Assembly: GCA_945788155.1 (NCBI GenBank)
Contig: CALZKX010000183.1
Span: forward strand, 1 to 14,990
Origin: an uncultured Flavobacteriaceae bacterium
GTDB taxonomy: Bacteria > Bacteroidota > Bacteroidia > Flavobacteriales > Flavobacteriaceae
Direction of reading: 5' to 3'
DNA: 14,990 nt
This document shows, piece by piece, positions 1 to 7,288 of the stretch (position 1 is the stretch's first letter; each line of letters starts with the position of its first letter). Both the position numbers and the translations under genes were made by a program. The notes under the pieces are model-generated. The model was not told the origin of the DNA. It made no database searches and saw nothing but the letters and a program-made list of their open reading frames with translations.

Positions 1-791
1 GAACCAATATGATTGAAACGGTTTCCAATCAACCTTATAACAATGTACCACAATGGTTTAAAAAATGGGAAACCACAGGACTCATAACGTTTACAGATAA
101 AAACAACGATGGATTGATTCAGTATGTTGCTGATGAATCTCAAAATGAATTAGTAGTTGACAGAGACATCATGGTATTAGCAAATCCTGAAATTGCCAAT
201 TTACCAAACTGGGTCATTGCTTTAGTGGCAGCTGGTGGTTTGGCAGCAGCATTATCTACAGCAGCGGGATTGTTATTAGTGATTTCATCATCTGTTTCTC
301 ATGATTTAATCAAGAAAGTTTATAACCCAAATATCTCAGAAAAAGGAGAATTGATTGCTGCTCGTATTTCAGCTGTTGGTGCTGTATGTGTTGCAGGTTA
401 TTTTGGAATTAATCCACCAGATTTTGTCGCAGCAGTCGTCGCATTGGCTTTTGGCTTAGCAGCAGCCTCTTTTTTTCCAGCCATTGTACTAGGGATTTTC
501 TATAAGCGCATGAATAAAGAAGGTGCAGTAGCTGGAATGGTTGTAGGTATTGCTATTATGCTGTATTACATCGTAAAATTTAAGTTTGGATGGTTAGACG
601 ATACTATTCCAGGCAAGAGCGAATGGTGGTTTGGCATTTCCCCTGAAGGCTTTGGCGCAGTAGCAATGATAATCAATTTTGTTGTTTCAATAGTTGTGAT
701 GAAATTTACTAAAGCACCACCTAGTGACGTTCAAGACATTGTTGAGAATATTAGAATACCAAGTGGAGCAGGTGAGGCTGTCAATCATTAA
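1..791 (+). CDS. Cation/acetate symporter (SSS family, VC_2705/ActP-like), 5'-truncated
   Basis: This is the C-terminal part of a sodium:solute symporter that probably imports acetate or a similar small carboxylate across the inner membrane. The reading frame is open to the left edge of the window, so the Met codon at 9 is not the true start; roughly half of a typical family member is visible. From that Met, the visible 260 residues hold a hydrophilic loop (about 1-65) followed by five hydrophobic segments, the first starting at the conserved LPNWVIALVAAGGLAAALST. The loop has an EF-hand-like DKNNDG and the family-typical VDRDIMVLANPEIANLPNW. Acetyl-CoA synthetase follows 120 bases downstream on the same strand, which supports acetate as substrate. 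The family call is firm; the exact substrate is inferred from family and context. Confidence 0.9.
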   Translation, partial: TNMIETVSNQPYNNVPQWFKKWETTGLITFTDKNNDGLIQYVADESQNELVVDRDIMVLANPEIANLPNWVIALVAAGGLAAALSTAAGLLLVISSSVSHDLIKKVYNPNISEKGELIAARISAVGAVCVAGYFGINPPDFVAAVVALAFGLAAASFFPAIVLGIFYKRMNKEGAVAGMVVGIAIMLYYIVKFKFGWLDDTIPGKSEWWFGISPEGFGAVAMIINFVVSIVVMKFTKAPPSDVQDIVENIRIPSGAGEAVNH

Positions 792-862
792 TGCTTAAAA
801 ATTATAATGTTGTCGAAGCTTCGTTTTTATCAGCAGAAAAAAAGGCAGCATTTAATCATTAA
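791..862 (+). CDS. Possible 23-residue ORF overlapping the symporter stop
   Basis: A short frame begins with an ATG whose A is the last base of the symporter stop (TAATG), a classic arrangement for translational coupling. It encodes 23 residues, beginning MLKNYNVVEASFLSAEK and ending FNH. There is no hydrophobic segment and no recognised family. The last bases (AATCATTAAT) repeat those around the symporter stop, so the frame may be a chance product of a short local duplication. It is listed because of the TAATG overlap, with low confidence that it is a gene. Confidence 0.15.
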   Translation: MLKNYNVVEASFLSAEKKAAFNH

Positions 863-881
863 TTTATTAATTTAGTTAGCT

Positions 882-893
882 CATAAATTTATG
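882..893 (+). promoter_or_regulatory. 12-bp perfect palindrome upstream of acs
   Basis: CATAAATTTATG is its own reverse complement and lies 18 bases before the acs start. It contains TAAATTTA, which matches the Bacteroidota -7 motif TAnnTTTG at 7 of 8 positions. No TTG is seen at the -33 spacing. It could be the acs promoter with an overlapping operator, or simply a chance palindrome in AT-rich DNA. Confidence 0.25.
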
Positions 894-911
894 CAAAATT
901 AATTAGTAGGA

Positions 912-2819
912 ATGAGCAATTACCATATAAAACATCTCGAAGAGTATTATCAAGTGTATAGAAAATCTGTTAGGAATCCCGAAGTTTTTTGGGAAGAAAT
1001 AGCCGAAGAACATTTTATATGGCGAAAAAAATGGGATAAGGTATTGTCTTGGGATTTTACTAAACCAGAAGTCAAGTGGTTTGAAGGTGCACAACTCAAT
1101 ATTACCGAAAACTGTATAGATAGGCATCTTGCTACACGAGGAGATAAAACGGCCATTTTATTTGAGCCTAACAATCCTAACGAATCTTCCGAAAGCATAA
1201 CCTATAATCAATTATATGCAAGAGTCAATAAATTTGCCAATGTTTTAAAAGCTCAAGGCATCAAAAAAGGCGACCGCGTTTGTATTTATGTTCCTATGAT
1301 TCCTGAGTTGGCAATTTCGGTTTTGGCTTGCGCTAGAATAGGCGCTATACACTCAGTAGTTTTTGCTGGCTTTTCGGCAACTGCTTTGGCAACTCGAATT
1401 AACGATTGTGATTGCAAGATGGTCATTACAAGTGATGGTTCTTATCGTGGCGCAAAAACCATAGATTTAAAAGGCATTGTTGATGAAGCCTTGGAAAGCT
1501 GCCATGGCGTTGAAACAGTATTGGTTGCTAAACGTATCAAATCTAATATTTCAATGAAAGAAGGTCGGGATAAATGGTTGCAACCTCTATTGGACGAAGC
1601 ATCACCTGAAGGTAAAGCAGAAGTGATGAATGCAGAAGACCCTTTATTTATTTTATACACATCTGGTTCTACTGGAATGCCAAAAGGCATGGTACATACA
1701 ACTGCAGGTTACATGGTCTATACGGCTTATACTTTTAAAAATGTGTTTCAATATAAAGAAGAAGATGTGTATTGGTGTACCGCAGATATTGGCTGGATTA
1801 CAGGACATAGCTATATCGTATATGGACCTTTAGCAAATGGTGCCACAACAGTCATGTTTGAAGGCGTTCCAAGTTACCCAGACTTTGGTCGTTTTTGGCA
1901 AGTTGTTGAAAAACATAAAATAAATCAATTTTATACAGCACCAACTGCCATACGTGCTTTAGCTAAACAGGGTTTAGAAGTGGTTGAAAAACATGACCTA
2001 ACATCATTAAAGGTTTTAGGCTCTGTTGGAGAACCTATTAACGAAGAGGCTTGGCATTGGTATAACGATAATATTGGAAAAAAGAAAAGCCCTATTGTAG
2101 ATACTTGGTGGCAAACCGAAACAGGCGGCATCATGATTACACCAATTCCGTTTGCTACGCCAACTAAACCAACCTATGCAACATTACCATTTATTGGGAT
2201 TCAACCAGCCTTAATGGATGAAAACAGTAAAGAAATAAAAAGGAATCAAGTTGATGGTCGTTTGTGTATTAAATATCCTTGGCCAAGTATGGCAAGAACC
2301 ATTTGGGGAAATCATCAACGTTATAAAGATACGTATTTCTCGGCTTTCGAAAATATGTATTTTACTGGAGATGGTGCTTTACGAGATGAAGTTGGATATT
2401 ACCGTATTACTGGTCGTGTAGATGATGTTATTATAGTCTCAGGACATAATTTAGGAACAGCACCTATTGAAGATGCGGTTAATGAGCATCCAGCTGTCGC
2501 AGAATCTGCCATTGTTGGTTTTCCGCATGATGTAAAAGGCAATGCATTATATGGTTATGTGATTTTAAAAGACACTGGCGAATCTAGAAACCATGATAAT
2601 TTGCGTAAAGAAATCAACCAAATAATTACCGAACACATTGGGCCCATAGCAAAGCTCGAAAAAATTCAATTTACCGAAGGTTTACCAAAAACACGTTCAG
2701 GTAAAATTATGCGTCGTATTTTACGAAAAATTGCACACAACGATACGAGTAATTTAGGTGATACAAGTACCTTATTGAATCCTGAAGTTGTGCAAGATAT
2801 TATAGATAATGTTTTGTAG
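912..2819 (+). CDS. acs: Acetyl-CoA synthetase (AMP-forming)
   Basis: The enzyme activates acetate with ATP and CoA to acetyl-CoA through an acetyl-adenylate in the cytoplasm. At 635 residues it is close to the usual length of about 650. The N-terminal Acs domain (YHIKHLEEYYQVYRKSVRNP) is followed by the ANL-superfamily motifs: the P-loop-like YTSGSTGMPKG at 249-259, TWWQTETGG at 398-406 (the Trp in this motif is known to restrict the acyl pocket to acetate), YFTGDGALRDE, ITGRVDDVI at the domain hinge, and KTRSGKIMRR with Lys598. That Lys is the catalytic residue acetylated in known Acs enzymes, so lysine acetylation may control activity here too. The start ATG at 912 has no properly spaced Shine-Dalgarno sequence. 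The upstream symporter on the same strand suggests an acetate uptake and activation unit. Confidence 0.97.
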   Translation: MSNYHIKHLEEYYQVYRKSVRNPEVFWEEIAEEHFIWRKKWDKVLSWDFTKPEVKWFEGAQLNITENCIDRHLATRGDKTAILFEPNNPNESSESITYNQLYARVNKFANVLKAQGIKKGDRVCIYVPMIPELAISVLACARIGAIHSVVFAGFSATALATRINDCDCKMVITSDGSYRGAKTIDLKGIVDEALESCHGVETVLVAKRIKSNISMKEGRDKWLQPLLDEASPEGKAEVMNAEDPLFILYTSGSTGMPKGMVHTTAGYMVYTAYTFKNVFQYKEEDVYWCTADIGWITGHSYIVYGPLANGATTVMFEGVPSYPDFGRFWQVVEKHKINQFYTAPTAIRALAKQGLEVVEKHDLTSLKVLGSVGEPINEEAWHWYNDNIGKKKSPIVDTWWQTETGGIMITPIPFATPTKPTYATLPFIGIQPALMDENSKEIKRNQVDGRLCIKYPWPSMARTIWGNHQRYKDTYFSAFENMYFTGDGALRDEVGYYRITGRVDDVIIVSGHNLGTAPIEDAVNEHPAVAESAIVGFPHDVKGNALYGYVILKDTGESRNHDNLRKEINQIITEHIGPIAKLEKIQFTEGLPKTRSGKIMRRILRKIAHNDTSNLGDTSTLLNPEVVQDIIDNVL

Positions 2820-2828
2820 GTATTTTTC

Positions 2829-2873
2829 ATCATAAAATAACCTATCGACTAGTTTCACTAGCTACCTTATGAT
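2829..2873. terminator. Nested inverted repeats between convergent genes, possible bidirectional terminator
   Basis: Between the convergent acs and acyltransferase genes, ATCATAA (2829-2835) pairs with TTATGAT (2867-2873). Inside this, CTAGT (2849-2853) pairs with ACTAG (2857-2861) around a TTC loop. T-rich DNA follows on the right (about 2878-2890), and the left flank is also A/T-rich. The position and symmetry suit a terminator for both genes, but the stems are short and AT-rich. Confidence 0.35.
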
Positions 2874-2902
2874 AAATGTATTTTGTTTTTGGTAATGCTT
2901 AT

Positions 2903-3991
2903 TTATCTTTTAATGCTCGCTTTTCGTTTTATATTCAAAAAGTAACTTTCATAATATTTAAACGAAAAATGAGATATTAAAATTGTTAGAACTATTATTG
3001 TTAAATTTAAAATTATTACATCAAATGTATTATGAAAACCAAATTTAGAAATTACTTTTAAATAAATAAACCCAACCAGTTGCATAGTTATAGCATGATA
3101 CATATATATACCATAAGATATTTTTCCAAGATAATCCATTGTTTTATTTTGAAGAATTTTAATTGGTTTTATTGTTAAAGCTGAAATGGTTAAACCAAAT
3201 AATATTAGACTAAATAAATTATAGTAAATAATATTTAAATTATTTGAAAATATTGCTGTAGTAAAATATGCGATAAATATTAATAGAAATAGATATCTAA
3301 ATTTCTTAATAAAAGCTTTAACAAAATTTTGACTTAATAAAATGGAACAAATACCACCAAACGAAAAGTAAAAAAACAGCATATTATACGTTTTAAGAAA
3401 ATCAATATATTTTGAAAAATATACTATAAAGTAAATAGCTGTAAAACCACCTAAAAATAATACCATCCTTTTAAGAGGTAATAGCAAAAATAGTGGAGCT
3501 ATAAAAAGGTAAAATTGTTCTTCGATACCAATAGACCATAAAATTTCTAAAATACCTCCTGGAGAATACGTGCTAAATATATTTGGAAAGAAAGTTATCG
3601 ACAATAATATTCCAGATAATAAATCATAATTATTTTCAAATTCAAAACCAAAAAAAGGTAAAACGAGGTAATAATATAAAAATCCAATAATAACAACTAA
3701 ATAGTACAAGGGAAATATTCGTAATATTCGTCTTAAATAAAAACTCTTTAAATGAATTGAATTTGTATTATTTTTTTCATCATAAAGTTGCTTAATGATT
3801 AAAAATCCACTTAGAGAAAAAAACATATAAACAGCTTCGGTTCCTTTATGAAAAATAGCTAAGTCGTTATAAAAAGGAAAATCTCTATTTTCACTAAATT
3901 GAGCAATATGATATATAACTACCAATAAAGCTAAAATAAAACGAACTGGTGTTAAATTTGGAAAGCGTTTTGACTTTGTTAAATTATTCAT
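2903..3991 (-). CDS. Membrane acyltransferase, OafA/YrhL type (acyltransferase 3 family)
   Basis: This is a polytopic inner-membrane protein of about ten hydrophobic segments. Its family transfers acyl groups, often acetyl, to cell-surface sugars or other extracytoplasmic acceptors. The N-terminal family motif is PVRFILALLVVIYHI, with Arg17 and the probable catalytic His28. Further family features are the central GIEEQFYLFIAPLFLLLP and a late YGIYMYHAITMQLVGF helix. At 362 residues it is a normal single-domain length, with no SGNH domain fused. The start at 3991 is the only well-placed Met. No glycan-synthesis gene lies nearby, so the acceptor cannot be predicted. The gene is strikingly AT-rich: a hand count over 3001-3420 gives about 19% GC, against about 30% in part of the neighbouring membrane gene for the efflux protein and 37-45% in sampled 60-base lines of acs and the ABC gene. 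Recent acquisition is a possibility. Confidence 0.88.
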   Translation of the reverse strand: MNNLTKSKRFPNLTPVRFILALLVVIYHIAQFSENRDFPFYNDLAIFHKGTEAVYMFFSLSGFLIIKQLYDEKNNTNSIHLKSFYLRRILRIFPLYYLVVIIGFLYYYLVLPFFGFEFENNYDLLSGILLSITFFPNIFSTYSPGGILEILWSIGIEEQFYLFIAPLFLLLPLKRMVLFLGGFTAIYFIVYFSKYIDFLKTYNMLFFYFSFGGICSILLSQNFVKAFIKKFRYLFLLIFIAYFTTAIFSNNLNIIYYNLFSLILFGLTISALTIKPIKILQNKTMDYLGKISYGIYMYHAITMQLVGFIYLKVISKFGFHNTFDVIILNLTIIVLTILISHFSFKYYESYFLNIKRKASIKR

Positions 3992-4198
3992 TCTATTTTC
4001 ATTCGCAAATATTGACTACTAGTTATAAAACGAAATTAATCTTTTTTTAGTTAGGAAATCAATTTGTTGCACTATGTATATTAATTAATGGGTTTTATAG
4101 TCTCTAACTATTAAAATTGTTAATTTGCTAATATGTCATACTTCAATGTTATGGCACATTCATTGACTATATTGTAGCATTAATTTATACAGCCAATT
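3992..4198. other. Divergent intergenic region between acyltransferase and ABC exporter genes
   Basis: These 207 bases separate two divergently transcribed genes, so promoters for both should lie here. No full TAnnTTTG motif was found on either strand. The nearest are TTAATTTG at 4120-4127 on the + strand and AATATTTG (written CAAATATT on +) at 4006-4013 on the - strand, each 7 of 8, and neither has a clear -33 TTG. No RNA gene or riboswitch is recognised. Confidence 0.4.
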
Positions 4199-5971
4199 AT
4201 GCAACATTATAAAGAATCCTCAAAAAACATGGTTAAAAAGAAACCAAAAGTCACCATGAAACAAGCGTTTAAGACCATTATTTGGCCTAGACGTAATCTA
4301 GTGTTTATTGGTTTATTGTTAATAGTAATTAGAAGCTTATCCGGTTTAGTATTGCCTTGGCAGAGTAAAGTATTACTAGATGAGGTCGTGCCTAGCAAGG
4401 ATACGAGCCAGTTATATACTTTAATTGCCATTGTGCTCACTGCAATTTTGTTGCAGGCAGTGACATCATTTTTACTAACACGTATTTTAAGTGTACAAGC
4501 CCAGTATTTAATTAGTGAGTTACGTGCACAAGTCCAAAAAAAAGTATTGTCCTTACCTATTAGCTTTTTCGATAACACCAAATCTGGAGCCTTGGTATCT
4601 CGTATTATGAGCGATGTTGAAGGTGTACGAAATTTAATTGGTACTGGATTAGTGCAATTGGTTGGTGGTTCGTTTACAGCAATAGTTTCCTTAGTGATTT
4701 TAATTAATTTAAATCCTTGGATGACCTTATTTGTATTTGTGCCACTATCGATTTTCGGATTTATAGCATTAAAAGCGTTTAAATATATTCGTCCAATTTT
4801 TAGAAAGCGTGGAAAAATTAATGCAGAAGTTAAAGGACGTTTAACCGAAACCCTTGCTGGTGTTCGTGTTATAAAAGCATTTAATTCTGAAGAACAAGAA
4901 AATATTGTGTTCGAAAATGGCGTAGATAGATTGTATCAAAACGTCAAGAAAAGTTTAACAGCGACTGCTTTAATGACGAGCTCATCTACCTTTTTAATTG
5001 GTGTAGCAACCACAGGAATTATGGCTATTGGTGGTTATTATATGATGAATGATGCTATGACTACTGGTGAATTCTTGTTCTTTACTTTAATTCTAGGCTT
5101 TATGATTGCACCAATAGTGCAGATGAGCAATATTGGTAGCCAGTTAACAGAAGCCCTTGCAGGATTAGATAGAACGGAAGAATTAATGAATTTAGCTTCG
5201 GAAGAAGATGATACTGAACGAATCATTGAGTTAGAACAACTTAATGGCGAAATTGTATTTGATGATGTGTCTTTTTCTTACGAAGAAGGCAAAGAAGTAT
5301 TACACAATATTAATTTTAAAGCACCATCAGGTACAGTCACAGCATTAGTTGGCAGTTCAGGCTCTGGTAAATCAACCATTGCTGGTTTATCAGCAACATT
5401 TTTAAAACCAAATTCTGGTACAATTACCATAGATAATCAAGATTTATCTGCAGTGAAGCTAAAGAGTTATAGACAGCATTTAGGCGTTGTGCTACAAGAT
5501 GAGTTTTTATTTGAAGGCACTATTAGAGAGAATATCATGTTCCCAAGACCAAATGCTAGCGAAGAAGCATTACAAAATGCTGTTAAAGCCGCTTATGTAA
5601 ATGAATTTACCGATCGTTTTGATGATGGCTTAGAAACCTTAATAGGAGAAAGAGGCGTAAAATTATCTGGAGGTCAACGCCAACGTATTGCAATTGCGCG
5701 AGCTATTTTAGCAGACCCAAAAGTGATTATTTTAGATGAAGCAACCTCAAATCTAGATACCGAAAGTGAAGGCTTGATACAAAAAAGTTTATCGGAACTA
5801 ACCAAAAACAGAACAACCATTGTTATAGCACATCGTTTAAGTACGATTAAAAAAGCAGACCAAATTTTGGTTATAGAAGATGGTAGGATTGCCGAACAAG
5901 GAACACATGAGGAATTGATAACACAAAAAGGAAGATATTATAATCTATATACTTATCAAGCAAAGATTTAA
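4199..5971 (+). CDS. ABC exporter half-transporter (MsbA-like, fused membrane and ATPase domains)
   Basis: This is a type IV ABC exporter subunit that probably works as a homodimer in the inner membrane, exporting a lipid, peptide or drug. Residues about 20-330 form a six-helix transmembrane domain, including the SFFDNTKSGALVSRIMSDV coupling segment. Residues about 350-590 form the nucleotide-binding domain: Walker A GSSGSGKST at 385-393, the Q-loop VVLQDEFLFEGTIREN, signature LSGGQRQR from 489, Walker B VIILDEATSNLD with Asp513 and the catalytic Glu514, and the H-loop His545. All ATPase residues are intact. The 590-residue length is typical. Internal Mets at residues 11 and 20 are alternative starts; the first 19 residues are polar and not clearly conserved. 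There is no partner subunit, accessory protein or substrate gene beside it, so the cargo is unknown. Confidence 0.93.
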   Translation: MQHYKESSKNMVKKKPKVTMKQAFKTIIWPRRNLVFIGLLLIVIRSLSGLVLPWQSKVLLDEVVPSKDTSQLYTLIAIVLTAILLQAVTSFLLTRILSVQAQYLISELRAQVQKKVLSLPISFFDNTKSGALVSRIMSDVEGVRNLIGTGLVQLVGGSFTAIVSLVILINLNPWMTLFVFVPLSIFGFIALKAFKYIRPIFRKRGKINAEVKGRLTETLAGVRVIKAFNSEEQENIVFENGVDRLYQNVKKSLTATALMTSSSTFLIGVATTGIMAIGGYYMMNDAMTTGEFLFFTLILGFMIAPIVQMSNIGSQLTEALAGLDRTEELMNLASEEDDTERIIELEQLNGEIVFDDVSFSYEEGKEVLHNINFKAPSGTVTALVGSSGSGKSTIAGLSATFLKPNSGTITIDNQDLSAVKLKSYRQHLGVVLQDEFLFEGTIRENIMFPRPNASEEALQNAVKAAYVNEFTDRFDDGLETLIGERGVKLSGGQRQRIAIARAILADPKVIILDEATSNLDTESEGLIQKSLSELTKNRTTIVIAHRLSTIKKADQILVIEDGRIAEQGTHEELITQKGRYYNLYTYQAKI

Positions 5972-5995
5972 GTTTTGGCTGAGTAATAGTATAAA

Positions 5996-7189
5996 TTATT
6001 TATGTAATACTTTTAAACGTAGGAAAATTAATAGAGAAAATAAACCAAATACAGAAAATCCTATAAAAAGAGGTAATACAGAATCAAATACAAAACTACC
6101 TATATAATTTGCTATTGGAACAGCCATTACTGTAGAAACAAAGCCATTAATTGCAGCGCCAATTCCTGCAATATGACCTAAAGGTTGCATAGCCAATGAG
6201 CGCAAGTTTCCAAATAAAAAACCAATAGCAAAAAACTGCAAAGCAAAGAAAGTGATAAGTACCTCAAAACTAGGATTAATACCAGACCAAAATAAAACCA
6301 CATACAAAACAGAAATTGCACAATAAGCAATTGTCCCAAGATAAGCAATGCGCCACATACCAAATTTCACTACATAGCGACTATTTAAAAAAGTTGCTAA
6401 ACCAACAGCAATCGCTAAGCTTGCAAAGATATATGGAAATTTATCTCCCAAATTGTATTGCTGTTCAAAGATTTGTTGTGCAGTACTTAAATACACCATA
6501 AACGAGCCAGTAATAAAACCTGAAACCAATGTAAATGCAACGGCATTTTTATGTTTTATAAACTCCTTGGCACCATTAAAAAATAACATTGGTGTGAACT
6601 TTATGCGGTTTTTATCACTCAATGTTTCATCTTGGCGCCTCCAAAACCAAAACATAACAACCACACCAAATGCTAGGTTTACATAAAAAATAGATTCCCA
6701 ATTATAAAAGTTTAATAAAAATTGCCCAAGAGTAGGTGCAATAACTGGTACCAAAATAAATACCATCACAACAATAGAGAGTACTTTTGCCATATAATTG
6801 CCACTGTACGAATCCCTAATCATAGCAATGCTCAATGTTCTAGGTGAGGCTAGTCCAACTCCTTGTAGAACACGACCAAAAATCATCATTTCAAAACTTT
6901 TGGTTGTGACACAAATTAAGGTAGCAAACACAAAAAGAGAAAACCCAATGTAAACAATTGGTTTTCTTCCAAAACTATCTGATAAAGGACCAAAAATAAG
7001 CTGACCAAAACCTAAACCCAAAAAAATCATGGTGACTAACAACTGATTATCATTTGGGTTCTTAACATTAAATACAGTACCTATTTCTGGAAGCGCAGGT
7101 AATAGCGCATCAATTGAAAGAGCAACGATAGACATTAAAGAGGCCATTAATGCCACAAATTCAAATTTAAAAGTTTGCTTGTTTTGCAT
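5996..7189 (-). CDS. Bcr/CflA-family multidrug efflux MFS transporter
   Basis: This is a 12-helix major facilitator protein of the drug:H+ antiporter type, expected to expel small toxic compounds from the cytoplasm. Family marks, numbered from the chosen Met, are SIDALLPALPEI at 25-36 in helix 1, the loop motif GPLSDSFGRK at 67-76, and GRVLQGVGLASPRTL with IRDSY in helices 4-5. The frame extends to an earlier Met at 7222. I prefer the Met at 7189 (MQNKQTFKFEF, 397 residues) because a perfect -7 motif lies at 7194-7201. That motif would place transcription initiation within a few bases of this ATG and downstream of the earlier Met. The gene converges with the ABC exporter, with a 24-base gap and no obvious hairpin. 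The substrate is unknown. Confidence 0.92.
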   Translation of the reverse strand: MQNKQTFKFEFVALMASLMSIVALSIDALLPALPEIGTVFNVKNPNDNQLLVTMIFLGLGFGQLIFGPLSDSFGRKPIVYIGFSLFVFATLICVTTKSFEMMIFGRVLQGVGLASPRTLSIAMIRDSYSGNYMAKVLSIVVMVFILVPVIAPTLGQFLLNFYNWESIFYVNLAFGVVVMFWFWRRQDETLSDKNRIKFTPMLFFNGAKEFIKHKNAVAFTLVSGFITGSFMVYLSTAQQIFEQQYNLGDKFPYIFASLAIAVGLATFLNSRYVVKFGMWRIAYLGTIAYCAISVLYVVLFWSGINPSFEVLITFFALQFFAIGFLFGNLRSLAMQPLGHIAGIGAAINGFVSTVMAVPIANYIGSFVFDSVLPLFIGFSVFGLFSLLIFLRLKVLHK

Positions 7190-7193
7190 TGTG

Positions 7194-7201
7194 CAAATGT
7201 A
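7194..7201 (-). promoter_or_regulatory. -7 promoter element (TACATTTG) of the efflux gene
   Basis: Read on the - strand this is TACATTTG, a full match to the Bacteroidota primary-sigma -7 motif TAnnTTTG. It ends 4 bases before the ATG at 7189, so the mRNA would be leaderless or nearly so. No clear TTG is present at the -33 spacing, which lowers certainty. Confidence 0.45.
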
Positions 7202-7257
7202 ATTTAATTCTATTGAGTACATTAAAACTTATTACCAATATGCTCTATTTATATTGT

Positions 7258-7265
7258 TACATTTG
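7258..7265 (+). promoter_or_regulatory. -7 promoter element (TACATTTG) of the helicase-like/DinB cluster
   Basis: This is a second full match to TAnnTTTG, identical in all eight bases to the element facing the other way at 7194-7201. It would start transcription near 7268-7270, about 20 bases before the preferred TTG start at 7289. The -33 TTG is not evident at the usual spacing. Confidence 0.45.
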
Positions 7266-7288
7266 TATTGCATATTAAAATTGGAGAT

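Noticed and set aside
814..828. CGAAGCTTCG followed by five Ts, as an intrinsic terminator after the symporter
   Set aside because: It is a 10-base palindrome with no room for a loop. At best a 3-bp stem with a 4-base loop could form, too weak for a terminator.
907..911. TAGGA directly before the acs ATG as a Shine-Dalgarno sequence
   Set aside because: It abuts the start codon with no spacing, and Bacteroidota generally do not rely on Shine-Dalgarno pairing.
903..2134. Several 60-80 residue frames antisense or out of phase within acs
   Set aside because: They lie wholly inside a strongly supported acs gene, have no recognisable domains and show the biased composition of shadow frames.
4207..4581. 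A 124-residue antisense frame within the ABC exporter
   Set aside because: It is the reverse complement of the first transmembrane region, with no family match and no independent start context. It is treated as a shadow.
7190..7222. Upstream Met of the efflux gene at 7222
   Set aside because: A perfect -7 promoter motif lies between this Met and the one at 7189, so the longer form would probably not be transcribed.
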